NCBI RefSeq assembly: GCF_019175385.1 | Contig: NC_083345.1 | Span: forward strand, 43,546,098-43,610,097 | DNA length: 64,000 nt | Direction of reading: 5' to 3' | Source: Lycium barbarum | Lineage: Eukaryota > Streptophyta > Magnoliopsida > Solanales > Solanaceae | In this document: piece by piece, positions 12,789-25,006 of the stretch | How positions within the stretch are numbered: position 1 is the stretch's first letter | Layout of the letters: every line of letters starts with the position of its first letter | Notes under the pieces: generated by a model | Databases searched by the model: none | Seen by the model: the letters and a program-made list of their open reading frames with translations, nothing else | What the model was told of the DNA's origin: nothing | Program-made: the position numbers and the translations under genes

Positions 12789-12912
12789 CCCGGATAAAGG
12801 AGGAGGGTTGCCGAGGGTCAATCGGAAACAGCCTCCCTACCCAGGTAGGGGTAAGGCTGCGTACATCTTACCCTCCCCAGACTCCACTATTGTGGGATTA
12901 CACTGGGTAGTG
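12789..12912 (+). mobile_element. SINE fragment, TS-like (Solanaceae, tRNA-derived family)
   Basis: The run GGTAGGGGTAAGGCTGCGTA, followed by ACCCTCCCCAGACTCCAC and TGTGGGATTACACTGGGT, is characteristic of the 3' half of solanaceous TS SINEs. The usual terminal TTG repeats are missing and the tRNA-related 5' part is not clear, so this is a truncated, aged copy. It sits 17 bases beyond the stop codon of the minus-strand coiled-coil gene, in its 3' UTR. Here it is antisense to that gene and sense to BRCA1. Confidence 0.8.
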
Positions 12913-12929
12913 ACCAAGATTCTTGTGTC

Positions 12930-14217
12930 TCATGCAAAAACTGTAGGCTTGCAAGCACTAATCTCTGCTTTTGGTTTGACACATTCCCCTTCCTTTGGAC
13001 CATGTTTTGCCACTTGCATTTCAAAGCATTCAAACATATCCTCTAATTCAACAATCTCCTCTTGGATATCTGTTGAGGGCACACTTTCAGAGGCGATTTT
13101 TTCTTTAAAGCTGTGGATTCGGGCTAGTCCAGCTCCAATTTTCGCTGTCATTTCCTCCATGGTTGCATGCATCGCCATGTTTTCCGCTTGTGCATCCTTC
13201 CATTTCCTCTTGATAGACTTATAGCCATCCAATGACCTTAGGAGGTTCTCCGAAAGTGCCTTATTTCTCTCTTGGAGGGCAATGTTTCCTTGTGTTTCTC
13301 CTCCATCACTACTATACCTACTTTCTTTTTGCTCAGTGGCACGTTCGTGTAACCTTTCCACTAAACTTTCATTTTGTTCTTTTAGATCATTGATGAGGTC
13401 TTCCATTTCATTCAACTCGTGGACTTTCTTCGAGAGCTCTGCTGCCATGATCTCTTTTTCTTTCCCTAAACTTGAACACATGACCTCGAGGCTCTTTCGT
13501 GCTACCAAGCTTGCGTTTAGCTGCTTCCTCAGCTTTTCTTTCTCATCAATCATCGGATCGTGTTGCTTCTTGTCTATAGGAACATGACTAGTAGATTCAG
13601 CTTCTGATGATGATGACTTGTTACCAAAAGATTGACATTTCTGAATTCTTGTCCTAACATTATCCAGAATGGTCATCATGGTTGCCACCCTCAACATTCT
13701 ACGGCCATCGTTCTTCTCTTTGTGACAAGCATTTTTGTGCTCTTGAGTCAACTTTAGCAATAACTTTATGTTGGCCGCAACCCCTGAAAATACAGAAATT
13801 TGCACAACAAAAAATGCAAAACATGAGTCATAAAACTTGTGATCAATATAATGCTGCAATAATTGAGTACAAAAAATATGTAAAAATAAAAGAAACAACT
13901 GCGCTTGTAATTGCTTTAATATTCATGAGATTACAATGGTGCTTATCATTGGTTATACAAAAGCCTTACTTCCTCTATTTCTTCATTGAATTTTATGATC
14001 ACCAAATATATATTTCTTAAAATTGTGAAGAATGAAACAGGAAATCTTAATATCCCAAGCTTCATCACCACATCTCAACAACAACAAAACAAACATGAAC
14101 AAAAAAGGAAAAGAAAAAGGAACAAACATTACCTTCTAAAGCTGAATCATCATAGAGCTCTTCAAATGATGTATTAGCAATTAAATCAGGAGATGAATTT
14201 ACACGAAGTCTACTCAT
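12930..14217 (-). CDS. Coiled-coil protein of unknown function, 2 exons
   Basis: Exon 1 is 14217-14133 and exon 2 is 13783-12930, joined across a GT-AG intron in phase. The product is 312 residues. It starts MSRLRVNSSPDLIANTSFEE. After a short acidic N-terminus, residues about 90-300 are rich in E, K, Q and L in heptad-like spacing (EKEKLRKQL, EMEDLINDLKEQNESLVERL), interrupted by a serine-rich stretch (NKSSSSEAES). This predicts a long coiled coil. No signal peptide, membrane segment or enzyme motif was seen. The C-terminus (KPKAEISACKPTVFA) is soluble. A longer unspliced N-terminal reading through the intron exists but lacks support. The gene converges on BRCA1. I do not recognise the family and assign no function. 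A TATA-like site lies upstream at 14276-14286. Confidence 0.8.
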
Positions 14218-14269
14218 GATCAATATGTCAAAAAAATTGAAGAGAAAATTCTCAAGAAAGACAGAGGAG

Positions 14270-14290
14270 GAAAGAATTATATATAGAACA
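14270..14290 (-). promoter_or_regulatory. TATA-like site of the coiled-coil gene
   Basis: On the minus strand CTATATATAATTC lies about 60-70 bases upstream of the ATG at 14217. This is a plausible TATA box with a short leader. Confidence 0.45.
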
Positions 14291-15621
14291 AGAATAATTG
14301 GAATGCTGAATTAAGAAGAAAAGCGTACTTTCTAAACTATTTTCCCTTTATTTTTTGGTGGTTAGATTGTACTAATTGGATTTAAAAAAAATTATAATAT
14401 GATTTGAGAGATCCAAAGAAGAGAGATTGCTTTGCAAACCCTCTTTCTGTTTCTCTTCTTTCTTTCTATTCTCTCATTATCTGAGAAATTTTATTTAAGT
14501 AGCCTGAAAAAAAGAAAAAGAATTTGTTTTCAAGTTGTCTTATTCTTCCTGTATTTCTGTAATATTCAATGTTTTTGTTGGAAGTTAGCTCATCAGAGAG
14601 AATGGTTGGCTCATGGTAGTTATTTTTGGCGTAATTATTGGCAATTGATTGACTTATTGATTGGCTGTTAGCTGTTATTGACTTTCATAGACAGAACAGT
14701 TGGCTTCATGTGATGAGTCCATACCTATTCACTTATTAAGATTCTTATTTGCTCCACTTATTTGCTCCTATATTTTTAGTATATATGGGGGTGTGTGTGT
14801 GTGATATCGTGTATTGTGGATTTAATAAAAAATTTAGACAAATTTGCTTCAACACTCATCTAGAATGTGCAATTATATAAATGTCCTATAACTTGGAACT
14901 CACTTTGTTTGGAGTAATGAAAGATATATATCCAGATAAAGTTTGTAACTTCACTTCTAAATTATTAGTTTGTAATATTAATAGTAAAATGTGTAGTTTG
15001 TAATGTTAATAGCAAAATGTAATTTTTAACTACATTGCTTCAACATATGTGGAAACAATGTTCAATGTATTAAAAGCAAGCATATATCCAAACACATGGC
15101 ATTTAAAGGTTGTGTGACTTACTTTTGCTCTTTTCAATGAAGTGTTTCCTATTGTATTCTCTTAACACAAAAAAAGTAATAGTAGGATTACGTGGTTCGT
15201 TACCATTGTTAAACAACCATTTTATAATTAACCTATATACACATACACATATATGTGTGTAATAGTACAATTTCTATAACTAAGCTTATATCCGCATTAC
15301 AGTCTCATCCCACGTTGATTGATGAAATTGTTAGTTTTCTTATATGAGCTAGAGCAATCCGTTGTGTGTAAGCTAGGTGGTGTTGTTATAAATAAGAATA
15401 TATATACAAGTCAAATAGTAAATCCTACTCCTAACAAATATGGAGAACTAATAAGTTTGACGTGTAAAATATATACTATATATACTAAGAAACATTAATT
15501 AGAAAGGAAGTTTTAACTATTCTACGCTTTTTTGTATTTGAACATTCATAACATTACCCCATAATGGAGGTATTTATAATCTTCAAGAAAAACAACTGCT
15601 AAGGGTGAAATGAAAAAAAAC
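14291..15621. other. Intergenic, AT-rich, no gene seen
   Basis: There is a short GT microsatellite near 14787-14802 and a T/A-rich remainder with repeated TAGTTTGTAATRTTAATAG words near 14965-15015. No ORF with recognisable similarity was found. Confidence 0.5.
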
Positions 15622-15929
15622 TACTCTCTCTATCTCAAATTATCTGTCATGGTTACTAGAAATAGTTGTCACAAATTATTTGTCTCTTTAGAAGTTCAAG
15701 GCACAATTAATAATTTTTCTCCATTTTGCTCTTACTAGAATTATGTCATTAATGGACCAGAGATGATACATAAATAGAGTAAACACTTAATGGAAAGATA
15801 TTATAACTTAGACATAAATAACGTTAAAGTTAGTCAAATACATACCCCTTCTAATTAATACTTATTTCTTAAGGCCGTGTACCAAAAAAAAAAAAAAAAA
15901 ACGACAGATAATTTGAGACGGAGAGAGTA
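15622..15929. repeat. Stowaway MITE
   Basis: The element begins TA-CTCTCTCTATCTCAAATTATCTGTC. It ends with the matching inverse GACAGATAATTTGAGACGGAGAGAG-TA (quoted in separate short parts: GACAGATAATTTGAGAC and GGAGAGAG). TA duplicates flank both sides. The length is about 305 bp, with an A19 run near 15883. Confidence 0.85.
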
Positions 15930-15944
15930 ATTAATCTTGTCTTG

Positions 15945-16022
15945 AACTTTTAAATCGATAAATAATCCGAGACAACTGTCTTTTTTAAAAATCACAATAG
16001 ATAATTTGATACGAAGGGAGTA
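15945..16022. repeat. Partial second Stowaway terminus
   Basis: ATAATTTGATACGAAGGGAGTA at about 16001-16022 matches the right terminus of the preceding MITE with a few changes. An internal GAGACAACTGTC lies near 15970. Only one end is present, so this is a truncated relative or part of a composite element. Confidence 0.6.
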
Positions 16023-17479
16023 TAATTAGCTGCCTATAAAATATCTATTTTGTCCCACCCCTATGCATGGGATGAATGAATCAAACTATATATAGAGTAT
16101 ATACTTTGTTCACTGAATGAGCTCATAAAGATGAGGCGTTGAACATTTCCAAGAAAGGTGAAGATGATCAAAGAGAAGCTTTTTATTTTTATTTTTATTT
16201 TCTTATCCGAAGATGAATGTCTTCCATTTTACAGTTGACACTTAAAACTATTCCTCTTCATATATACTCTTTTTCGACTAAAAAATAATGAAGTTTGTAG
16301 TGCAAGAACCTAACTATTTTATCTTTGGTGCAAAATTGAATATCAATTTCTATTTTTTTTTAGACATTAATGTAATTAAAACTTACATAGTACAAGCTCC
16401 TACAAATCATAAATTTGATAATTAATTAATACTAGTATTTAGAAATACTTGAAAATTCACAGGAAAAAAATTAGTACTTACTATTATTGTGCACTATATG
16501 TAAAATGAGATATAGAGAGAGAGGAGTAACATGTGTGGAGTTATATATCTGGATATGAAGTATGGTTCACTCTTTTTTTGGGGATATATCTGGATTGTGA
16601 CACTAAAATTGCATTTCTTCACTCACTTCTAGGCAAAAGACCAAAAATGACTTAATAGAAGTAGTCTTGCACCCCAACTACTTTTCCACCTCCTGGTTAA
16701 GGATATTATGAAAACAGCTCTTATCAATAAGTAATACTACTCCTAATCTTTGATGACTCATTAATCCATTCAACACATGAAAATAATGAAGTTCTTTCTC
16801 TTATGTTGTTTATAATTTTCGTAGCCTCCTCAACTACTCCTCTTTCCTTAATTAATGCTTACTAAATTATAGAATACAAGGATGCTTGTTATCCTTGAGG
16901 CTATCAATATCATCAGGAAAGAACTTTTCTTTTCACAAAAGTTACATGACACTTTAATTTGGGCTTTCTTGTTATCCATTCTAGTTGTAGTCAAGGTTGT
17001 TTTGATGTTAATTACAATGCAATATTGGATAAGCTAGGTAAAGTTTTTAGAATCCAAGGCTTACATGAAGCTTTGATTAGGGATATCAAAGTTCTTATTT
17101 CTTATAAGGGCAGTAAGAAGGTGCAGATTCTTGAAATTATACTATGATGTTCAATTTGCCTGATTTCAACTCCAACTAGGTCCACTCAGCCAATTTAAAT
17201 GAATTTATCAGACAAGACATATAAAACTCTTAAATACCATGTTAAAAAAGTCCACAATTTCTGATACCTATGTCTGGTAAAATTAATCCAATATGACGCT
17301 AAGATGGTAGTAATAACAATATATCAACCATAACAGTTATCATATTATCTTAAATTCAGCAATACTTAGGATCAATAAGCTTTACTAAATGTTGCTGAGG
17401 TATTCAAAATCTCCATTTCTCATATAATAGATCAAACAGTAACTCTATAATTGAGCCATAAATAGAGGCTTAAAATTTT
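16023..17479. other. Intergenic, no gene supported
   Basis: AT-rich DNA. A 62-codon frame at 16959-17147 has no family resemblance and no context. I see no element ends. Confidence 0.5.
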
Positions 17480-17861
17480 ATAAAATAGGAAAGCGAAAAG
17501 GGGATACTTTTTTTGTTCGTGCGTATTATTGTTAAAAACTGAATACTAGATTAATATTTGAATTTTTAACCAAAGTAAGTCATTATTTAGTACAACAAAC
17601 TCTCCTTTCTCTCTCCTAACACAAATACTCTCAACGGCTATTAACGGTTCTATTTTGACGAGTGAACCTACGCTCCACCTTGATGGAGATGCCGGAACGC
17701 GTTCCACGGTGGCAATCACTCCCCCAGGTGGAACGAACCAACACCCAAAAGGGATTCCAACCAAACCCTCTTATGCGAATAAAATTACTGCTCCGGCTAC
17801 TATTTCGACATCGGATACTCCAACCCGTCAAGAAAATAAGAAGATCAAGGCTGTACAATAT
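17480..17861 (+). pseudogene. LINE ORF1 5' fragment
   Basis: A frame from about 17655 reads through PPGGTNQHPKGIPTKPSYAN. The KPSYAN-type motif is typical of the N-terminus of plant L1-like LINE ORF1 (gag-like) proteins. The preceding 17580-17650 is CT-rich leader-like sequence. The frame lacks an ATG and is cut at 17861 by LTR element A. The LINE ORF1 tail and ORF2 resume in the same orientation at 53407. I infer that both belong to one LINE, with about 35 kb inserted and part of ORF1 deleted. A host gene fragment is the alternative. Confidence 0.45.
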
Positions 17862-19055
17862 TGTAACACCTCGTACGTTTAAAACTAACCTATGTTCATG
17901 ATTCAGGACTTAGGAAATCAGACGGGGAGTGTTAGGATTAAATTCGTTTCAGTGCAGTGAAGTTCAAGTTTTACGCCCAAGTTATATGGTCCGTAGATCT
18001 TTTACGGACTGTACTTCCCCTCGTATAAATAAATACGGACCATACTTTGGTCCATGTCGATGCATGGGTAACTCTTAGTTTCTGGAAATTGACATGTCAA
18101 ATACAGTCACTTTATACAGACCGTATATTTTGTACAGACCGTACTTCCTGTCCGTAAATCTTGTGGGAAAATTCTGAATTATTGTTACCAATTTACGGTC
18201 ACTTTTTACGGACCATAAATCCTTCCGACGTCTGAACACTATAAATTCATGGGTTCAGTCTTTTATTCAGTTTTTCATACTTTCAAGCCCTAGCACGAAG
18301 GTTCTCTCCTCCCACCATTAAAATACACCAAGGTAAGCCTATTCCAAGCCTTTCAAGTGAATTCTAACATGTATCCATGATCTCTAAATAGAAAATCATT
18401 GTCCCTAACCTAGGGTTTTCAAGAAAACCCATCTAAGGGATTTAAGATTAAGGCTTTTGGATTTCTTCTCCAAGTTCAGACCATTGTTACAAGTTTTGGA
18501 GCGTAGGTATGTAGGGTTTCTATCTACGTGCGAGAACATCATTGTTCTTCCTCACACCACGTTTATCTATGAAAAACACGGAGTTTCATAAACCTAGGTT
18601 TCTATTATAATCCATGACAACCCTAAGTTACAAGTATCATGCTATACCATGTTTGTATTATTATTTCGTTATTGTATTCTTGATATTCCATTTTGGTTAT
18701 TGAGAATCCGTCCGTAATCCATGAACACCCATGTTTTGCATTCCATGGGTTCTCAAATACAAGATATGAACTATTATGCTTATTTTCATGAATTTCTACA
18801 TGCTTCCATGTTTTCATACAAGTTATACCATATATCGATCTTCATGTTATAATACACTCACGAATCATGTTTACAATCGTGTTTATATAATTCATGGGCT
18901 ACTAAGACAACTATATCCATGTTCATGTTTTGGGAGTTACACAGATTACCGAGAATGCTCAGACAAACTGAACTACATATGACAACGTAGGATAAGGATC
19001 GCTCTACCCAGTTAGGGCGACTCCTTCATGTTTACCAATTGCGGGTTATTGAATA
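17862..19055 (+). repeat. Element A 5' LTR, first part
   Basis: It begins TGTAACACCTCGTAC. Clustered TACGGACCRTA-type palindromes lie at about 17985-18215. A TATA-like CTATAAATTCATGGG follows near 18239, and a donor-like AAGGTAAGCC near 18330. The 3' LTR lacks the 393 bases equivalent to 18341-18733. This part is cut by the Copia element at 19055; the rest resumes at 27678. Confidence 0.85.
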
Positions 19056-19959
19056 TGTTAATGTTAATATTTTAATGATGACAACTGATATTACTATGCA
19101 GGGAAAATACTCAAGGCCCAAGCAATTAACACTGCAACAGTTCGGCCCATGATCTCATGAATGGATCAAGCTAGCGTGATATCTGCATTAATGAAGAAAA
19201 AGTCATTAAAAGGAAACTACCACTGACAATCAAGTATCATGAGACCTTCTGCACAAGGAAAGGAAATAATTTGAAGGCAAATCATAAGATCGTTAAAAGG
19301 AAGGAGATAATTGAGTATTGATCAGCAAAACAAGGATTCTTTAAAGGAAGGAAGATAATCAAGTATAAAGTCGTCCAAAGACACAAGGAAAAGATCAATC
19401 ATCATCAAAGCTCTTGCTTTATTCTTGGAAAATAAGGATCCTCAATCTTCCTATTTTCCAAGGATCAAATCTCTTGGGTTGCTTTCTCTGCTTGGAAGAG
19501 CCACGACAACTTCACGTCTCTTGTATAAATACTGGCTCATTCAGACGCACAACTTGTACTTTGTCTCAACCTTCACATAATCTTTACTCTACTTTTCATA
19601 AGCATTGTAATTCAATTGAGAGTTGTTGTGTAAACAAAAAAAGAGAGGAGAGAGTTATTTTCAGTTGGTGAGACTTTGTAACACAAAAAATTATGAGAGT
19701 TTGAGTGTAGACATAGGAGCTCCATTCAAACCAATTTTTTGTACCAAAATTCACATTAAAGAGCTGCAGAGATCACCCTTGCAACCCAAGGTGACTGGAC
19801 TAGGATTCACATTGAATATGAACCAGTATAAACATCGTGTGTCAATTACTTTCTGTATTTACTTTACAGTCATAGTTATCGTAGTCGACTAGGTGTTCTA
19901 CATAGTCGACTCTCTAAAGAAAAAAAGATTACAATTCACCCCCCCTCTTGCACTTTCTA
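19056..19959 (+). repeat. Sirevirus 5' LTR
   Basis: It begins TGTTAATGTTAATATTTTAA and ends near CTTTCTA, immediately before the tRNA-Met primer site. It is matched over its whole length by 26775-27677. A TATA-like TGTATAAATACTGG is at about 19522. Confidence 0.92.
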
Positions 19960-20018
19960 TTGGTATCAGAGCCTGGACTTAATCTTAGTTGCTTAACAGC
20001 ACTTGAGGAAAAGATCAA

Positions 20019-21659
20019 ATGGCTGGATATCATATCTCTGGAGCAATACTGCAAGATGGACACTCCACTACTAGACATCTCTATTTTGCTGGTGAGCACT
20101 ATGCACACTGGAAGGAGAGATTCAGAATCTTTGTCATGTTAACTGACTACCAAGCATGGGTTGTAATAAAGAAGGGACCAAAACATATTCCCCCCAGTGA
20201 AGCAAATGATAATAAAGAGAAACTTGATGAAGTGTCGTTTGACTTGACTAAGGAACAACAAGAAGTCTTTGCTAAAAATGCCAGAGCTATATCTTTGCTG
20301 TACTGTGCAGTCAGTGGAGAAGAGTATAGTAAAATATCAAATTGTGAGACTGCAAAGGAAATGTGGGACAAACTGGAAGTAACCTATGAAGGCACATCCA
20401 CAGTTCGAGAAAACAAGATTGATGCTCTTCATCATGAGTATGAAAATTTTATGATGAAGGAAGATGAAAACATTGAATCAATGTTTTCCAGATTCAGCAA
20501 AATAATCTGTGAGTTAAAGTCTCTTGGTGTTGTGTATTCCAATGCTCAACAAGTAAGAAAACTTGTTAGATCTCTTCCAAAATCATGGGAAACCAAAGCT
20601 ATTTTTTTGGAAGATGGAAAGCTTGATAAAATGACTTATGATGAACTCAGAGGAAATCTCATGACCTTTGAGAAAAGTCACATCAACAGGCACCAAAAGG
20701 AAGAGAAAAAGAAAGTGGTTGCATTTAAAACTCAGATGGTTGAAAGTGATGATGATGACTTCAAGGAAGATGAAGTTGCACTGATCTACAAATCTATAGT
20801 GGAAGCAATGAGGAGATCAAGAAATAATCGAAGAACAAGCTCAAATTTTTGAAAAGGAAAAATTTCTACTGATCCATAGAAAAATGATGGAAAATGTTAT
20901 GAATATGGGAAGTATGGTCATATTGCCTCTGAGTGCTCAGAATCAAGAAGGAAATCCTCCAGGAACTATAAAAAACAAAGGGCATTTAGCAGCTGGAGCG
21001 AAGATGAACTCTCAGAAAATAAAGATGATGTGGAAAATATCTGCTTCATGACAATTGGAGAAACCAGCGAGGTAAGACCTTATTTCTGTGCTAAATGTAA
21101 TGAAACTCAAGAACTCTTAGATCAAACCCTTGAGGATCTGAATAGAGTTTTTGATGAATTTAGAAAACTGCAAAAAGAATAGAAAGACTGGGATATAAAA
21201 TTACAAATTTGTGACATTGAAAAGGATCTTCTTCAAGAAGAAATCTGCGATTTGCAACTACAGATAAATAGTCTATGCAAATCCACTAGTCACAGTTCTG
21301 TAAGGTATAATCAGTCGATTCGCAATCACAAATCAACTGGGAAGAAACCTATGAGTAATTACTCTTACAATGGTGGAAAGTCGAGATATCTTGAAGAGAC
21401 AGATCAGTCGACTAAATCTCACAAGTCAACTGACAGGAAGTCTGAAGCAAGTGTCTCCATTATGTCTAAATCATCCAATCAATATGTCACCAAAGAACAA
21501 TCCTCTTTTAAATGTATTTGTTGCGGTAAATCTGGTCATAAATACTATCAATGCAAATTTCTTAACTCTCAAACCTCTGGATGGGAATGGAGACCTAAGA
21601 ATATGTTTCAAGCTAACCCTCAAGGACCCAAGCATGCTTGGGTACCTAAAAGAAAGTAA
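20019..21659 (+). pseudogene. Sirevirus gag, decayed
   Basis: The structural (capsid/nucleocapsid) gene of the Copia element. The first 277 codons (20019-20852) start MAGYHIS and hold a Copia gag domain (GEHYAHWKERFRIFV, then EMWDKLEVTYEGT). A stop or frameshift falls near 20850-20880. The zinc knuckle at about 20900-20936 has lost its second cysteine (CYEYGKYGHIASEC). A further frame is broken by TAG at 21181. The second CCHC knuckle, CICCGKSGHKYYQC, lies at about 21512-21553, before the stop at 21657-21659. Two knuckles are unusual in Copia gag but are recorded in this lineage. The product would not be functional as read. Confidence 0.85.
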
Positions 21660-21660
21660 T

Positions 21661-24600
21661 TACATGTTTTTTCAGGAACACCACACGAATAAATCCAAAG
21701 GTAAATGGTATCTAGATAGTGCGTGTTCCAGTCACATGACAGACGACAAAAATTTGTTCAAATCAGTCACTGAATATGTTGGAGGATTGGTAACCTTTGG
21801 AGATAATTCCACAGGAACTATTATTGGAGTTGGTACTATAGCTTTTAATAACTCTTGTGATATTACTAACGTGTATCTTGTGAAGCGACTCAAGTATAAT
21901 CTCTTGAGTATTAGTCAATTATGTGATTCAAATCTTGAAGTAAGATTCAAGAAAACAGGATGCATTATTGAGGACTTCAAGGGTAAAGAAATTCTTCTTG
22001 GAAGCAGGAACAAAAATGTGTATGTACTAGATTCTGTGAAGAATCCAGTAGGACATATATGTCTAGCATCGATGGGAGAAGATCCTTGGGTCTGGAAGAA
22101 GAAACTAGGACATGCCAGCATGAGACTAATTGAGAAATTGGCGAGACATGATTTGGTACTAGGACTGCCTAAGTTGAACTACACAAAAGATCATATTTGT
22201 GATGCATGTCAAATAGGTAAGCAAACGAGAAATTCTTTTAATTCAAAAGATATAGTGTCTACTTCTAAACCTTTGCAGCTACTACATATGGACCTTGTTG
22301 GTCCTACTAGAACTGCCAGCATTGGAGGAAAAAGGCATGTCTTTGTTATTGTTGATGATTATTCTCATTTCACTTGGGTCATATTTCTTGTTCACAAAGA
22401 TGATACTCTAAAAAATATTAAGTTTTTTTTGTGAGAAAATACAGCGTGAAAAAGGTTACTACATCACTTCCATTAGAAGTGATCATGGAGGAGAATTTGA
22501 AAATAAAGCATTTGGGGATTTTGCAATGAACAAGGCTATACTCACAATTTCTCTTCGCCAAGATCTTCTCAGCAAAATGGTGTTGTTGAACGAAAGAACA
22601 AAACTCTACAAGATATGGTAAGAACCATGATTGTAGAACACAACTTACCACACCAATTTTGGGTTGAAGCTATAAGCGCAACATGTCATGTTCTTAACCG
22701 GTGTCTAATCAGGCCCATTTTAAAAAGAACTCCCTATGAACTCTGGAAGGGAAAGAAACCAAACATCAACTACTTTCACCCTTTCGGATACAAGTGTTTT
22801 ATTCATAACAATGGTAAGGACAACATTGGTAAGTTTGATCCTCGAAGTGATGAAGGTCTGTTCCTTGGATATTCTCACACTAGTAGATCATATAGAGTTT
22901 ATAATAAACGTACATTATCAATTGAAGAATATATTCATGTTATATTTGATGATACTAATCGGTTGGTTGAGGAAGGTAATAATGCAGATGATGAAGAAAG
23001 GAAATCCACTGCGGCTCTCTCACCTGCTAGACAAAATGCTAAAACACAGTCGACTACTGCTTTAGTAAAATCGACTGATGTGGCTCTTGAACCTGTTCCA
23101 AATGAATGGCGAAGTGAGCCTGACTATCCAAGAAAGTTTGTCATAGGAGATATTCATGAAGGAATGAAGACTAGAGCATCAAGCAAGAAAAATGCAAATA
23201 TTGCTCTTATATCGCGATGGTTGATGCAAATATCAAGCAATGAACATTGGGTCAAAGCTATGCAGGAGGAACTGGATCAATTCTCAAAGAATAACGTATG
23301 GAAATTAGTTCCTAGACCTGAAAATATTTCAGTGATTGGTACCGAATGGGTTTTTCGCAATAAGCTGAACGAAGCAGGAGAAGTTGTACGAAACAAAGCT
23401 CGACTAGTTGCACAAGGTTACTCACAACAAGAAGGAGTCGACTACGATGAAACTTTTGCACCTGTAGCACGGTTAGAATCAATCCGCATCTTACTTGCAT
23501 ATGCATCTTTTAAAAATTCAAACTTTTTCAAATGGACGTCAAAAGTGCTTTTCTAAATGGTTTCATTGACGAAGTTTATGTCAAACAACCACCTGGTTTT
23601 GAAGATCCTAAGCTACCCTATCATGTTTTTATGATTTCAAAGGCTCTTTACGGCCTTAAACAAGCTCCTAGAGCCTGGTACAATAGATTGAGCTCTTTTC
23701 TAGTGAATCATGATTTTTCCCGAGGTAAAATAGATACCACCCTTTTTATAAAAAGAACTCCCTCAAGAAATCTCATTATTCAAATTTATGTTGATGATAT
23801 TACTTTTGGAAGTTCTAACCCATCTTTGTGCAAGGAATTTTCTGATCTTATGCAAAGTGAGTTTGAAATGAGTATGATGGGCGAGTTGACTTTCTTTCTG
23901 GGTCTCCAAATTGTTCAATCTGAAAAGGGAATCTTCATCAGCCAAACTAAATATACTAAGGAACTTATTCAAAAATTTGGTATGATGGAAGCAAAAGCTT
24001 TAGGGACTCCAATGAGCTCTACATGCAATCTTGATAAAGATGAGACAGGTAAACCCATTGATCAAACTAAATATCGAGGGATGATTGGTTCACTACTATA
24101 TCTCATTGCTAGTCGACCAGATATCATGTTTAGTGTGTGTAAGCGTGCTAGATTTCAGGCCGCTCCAAAAGAATCTTATCTTACTGCGGTAAAAAGGATT
24201 ATAAGATTCCTAGCTGGAACCTCAAATTATGGTTTATGGTACCCTAGCACTAATTCTTTTCAACTTGAAGGGTTCTCAGATGCTGATTTTGCAGGTGATA
24301 AGGATGATCGCAAAAGTACAAGTGGTTCTTGTCAATTTCTAGGAAAATCCTTAATTTCCTGGCACAGTAAGAAACAAGGATCAATCTCCTTGTCAACTAC
24401 TGAGGCTGAATATATTGCAATGGGTCAATGCTGTGCTCAAGTAATTTGGATGGATCATCAATTGAGTGATTATGATATTTTCTCTAAACCTATTCGTCTT
24501 TTCTGTGATAATTCTAGTGCTATATGTCTTTCTAAAAATCCTGTGCATCACTTTAGAGCCAAGCATATTGACATTAAGCATCATTTCTTTAGAGATCATA

Positions 24601-24740
24601 TGTCAAAAGGAAATATAGAAATTAGCTTCGTTAGCACTGATAGTCAACTTGCTGATATTTTTACAAAACCTCTCTTAGAAGACCGTTTTTGTCATCTAAG
24701 AATATTAATTGGCGTAGTTGAAAATCCTGTTACTATATGA
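21661..24740 (+). pseudogene. Sirevirus pol (PR-IN-RT-RNaseH), decayed
   Basis: Domains run in Copia order. Protease: KWYLDSACSSHMT (about 21704), with DSA in place of the usual DSG. GAG-pre-integrase: KLGHAS to CDACQIGKQ (about 22105-22225). Integrase core: DLVGPTR, DDYSHFTW, SDHGGEF and a later ERKNKTLQ. Reverse transcriptase: [32 protein letters not shown] and the active site YVDDI (about 23788). RNase H: SDADFAGDKDDRKSTSG, STTEAEYIA and DIFTKPL. The frame shifts near 22434 (T-run), between 22500 and 22620, and near 23525. The last 402 codons (23532-24740) are open. This pol therefore cannot make a complete polyprotein. Confidence 0.92.
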
Positions 24741-25006
24741 TTTTGTTATTTAATAAGTGTTGTGTGTTTTTTTTTTTGGCTGTTCAAATCTCTTGCGTGA
24801 TTTTATTTGATTTTGTGATCCGTCCATTTGTCTCTTTTTCCATATTTACGAGGCATCCATCATAATTACTTTACACACCACTCGCTCATCTTCCATCTCA
24901 TATGTTCCTTTTCCCAACACCGGTTCACCATCCCAAGGTTTTGCTATATAGTTCTTGTACCTTCTCTTTTCTTCTTCATCTTCTTGTCTCTTCTCTCCCT
25001 TATTCA

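Noticed and set aside
12789..12912. tRNA gene from the tRNA-like SINE segment
   Set aside because: The tRNA-related head is not intact and no cloverleaf can be drawn; only the SINE body is clear.
13282..13587. Plus-strand ORF with Ser/Phe-rich product
   Set aside because: It is antisense to the coiled-coil exon; the minus frame explains the openness.
16959..17147. 62-codon ORF
   Set aside because: No ATG context, family resemblance, splice partners or codon pattern that separates it from chance.
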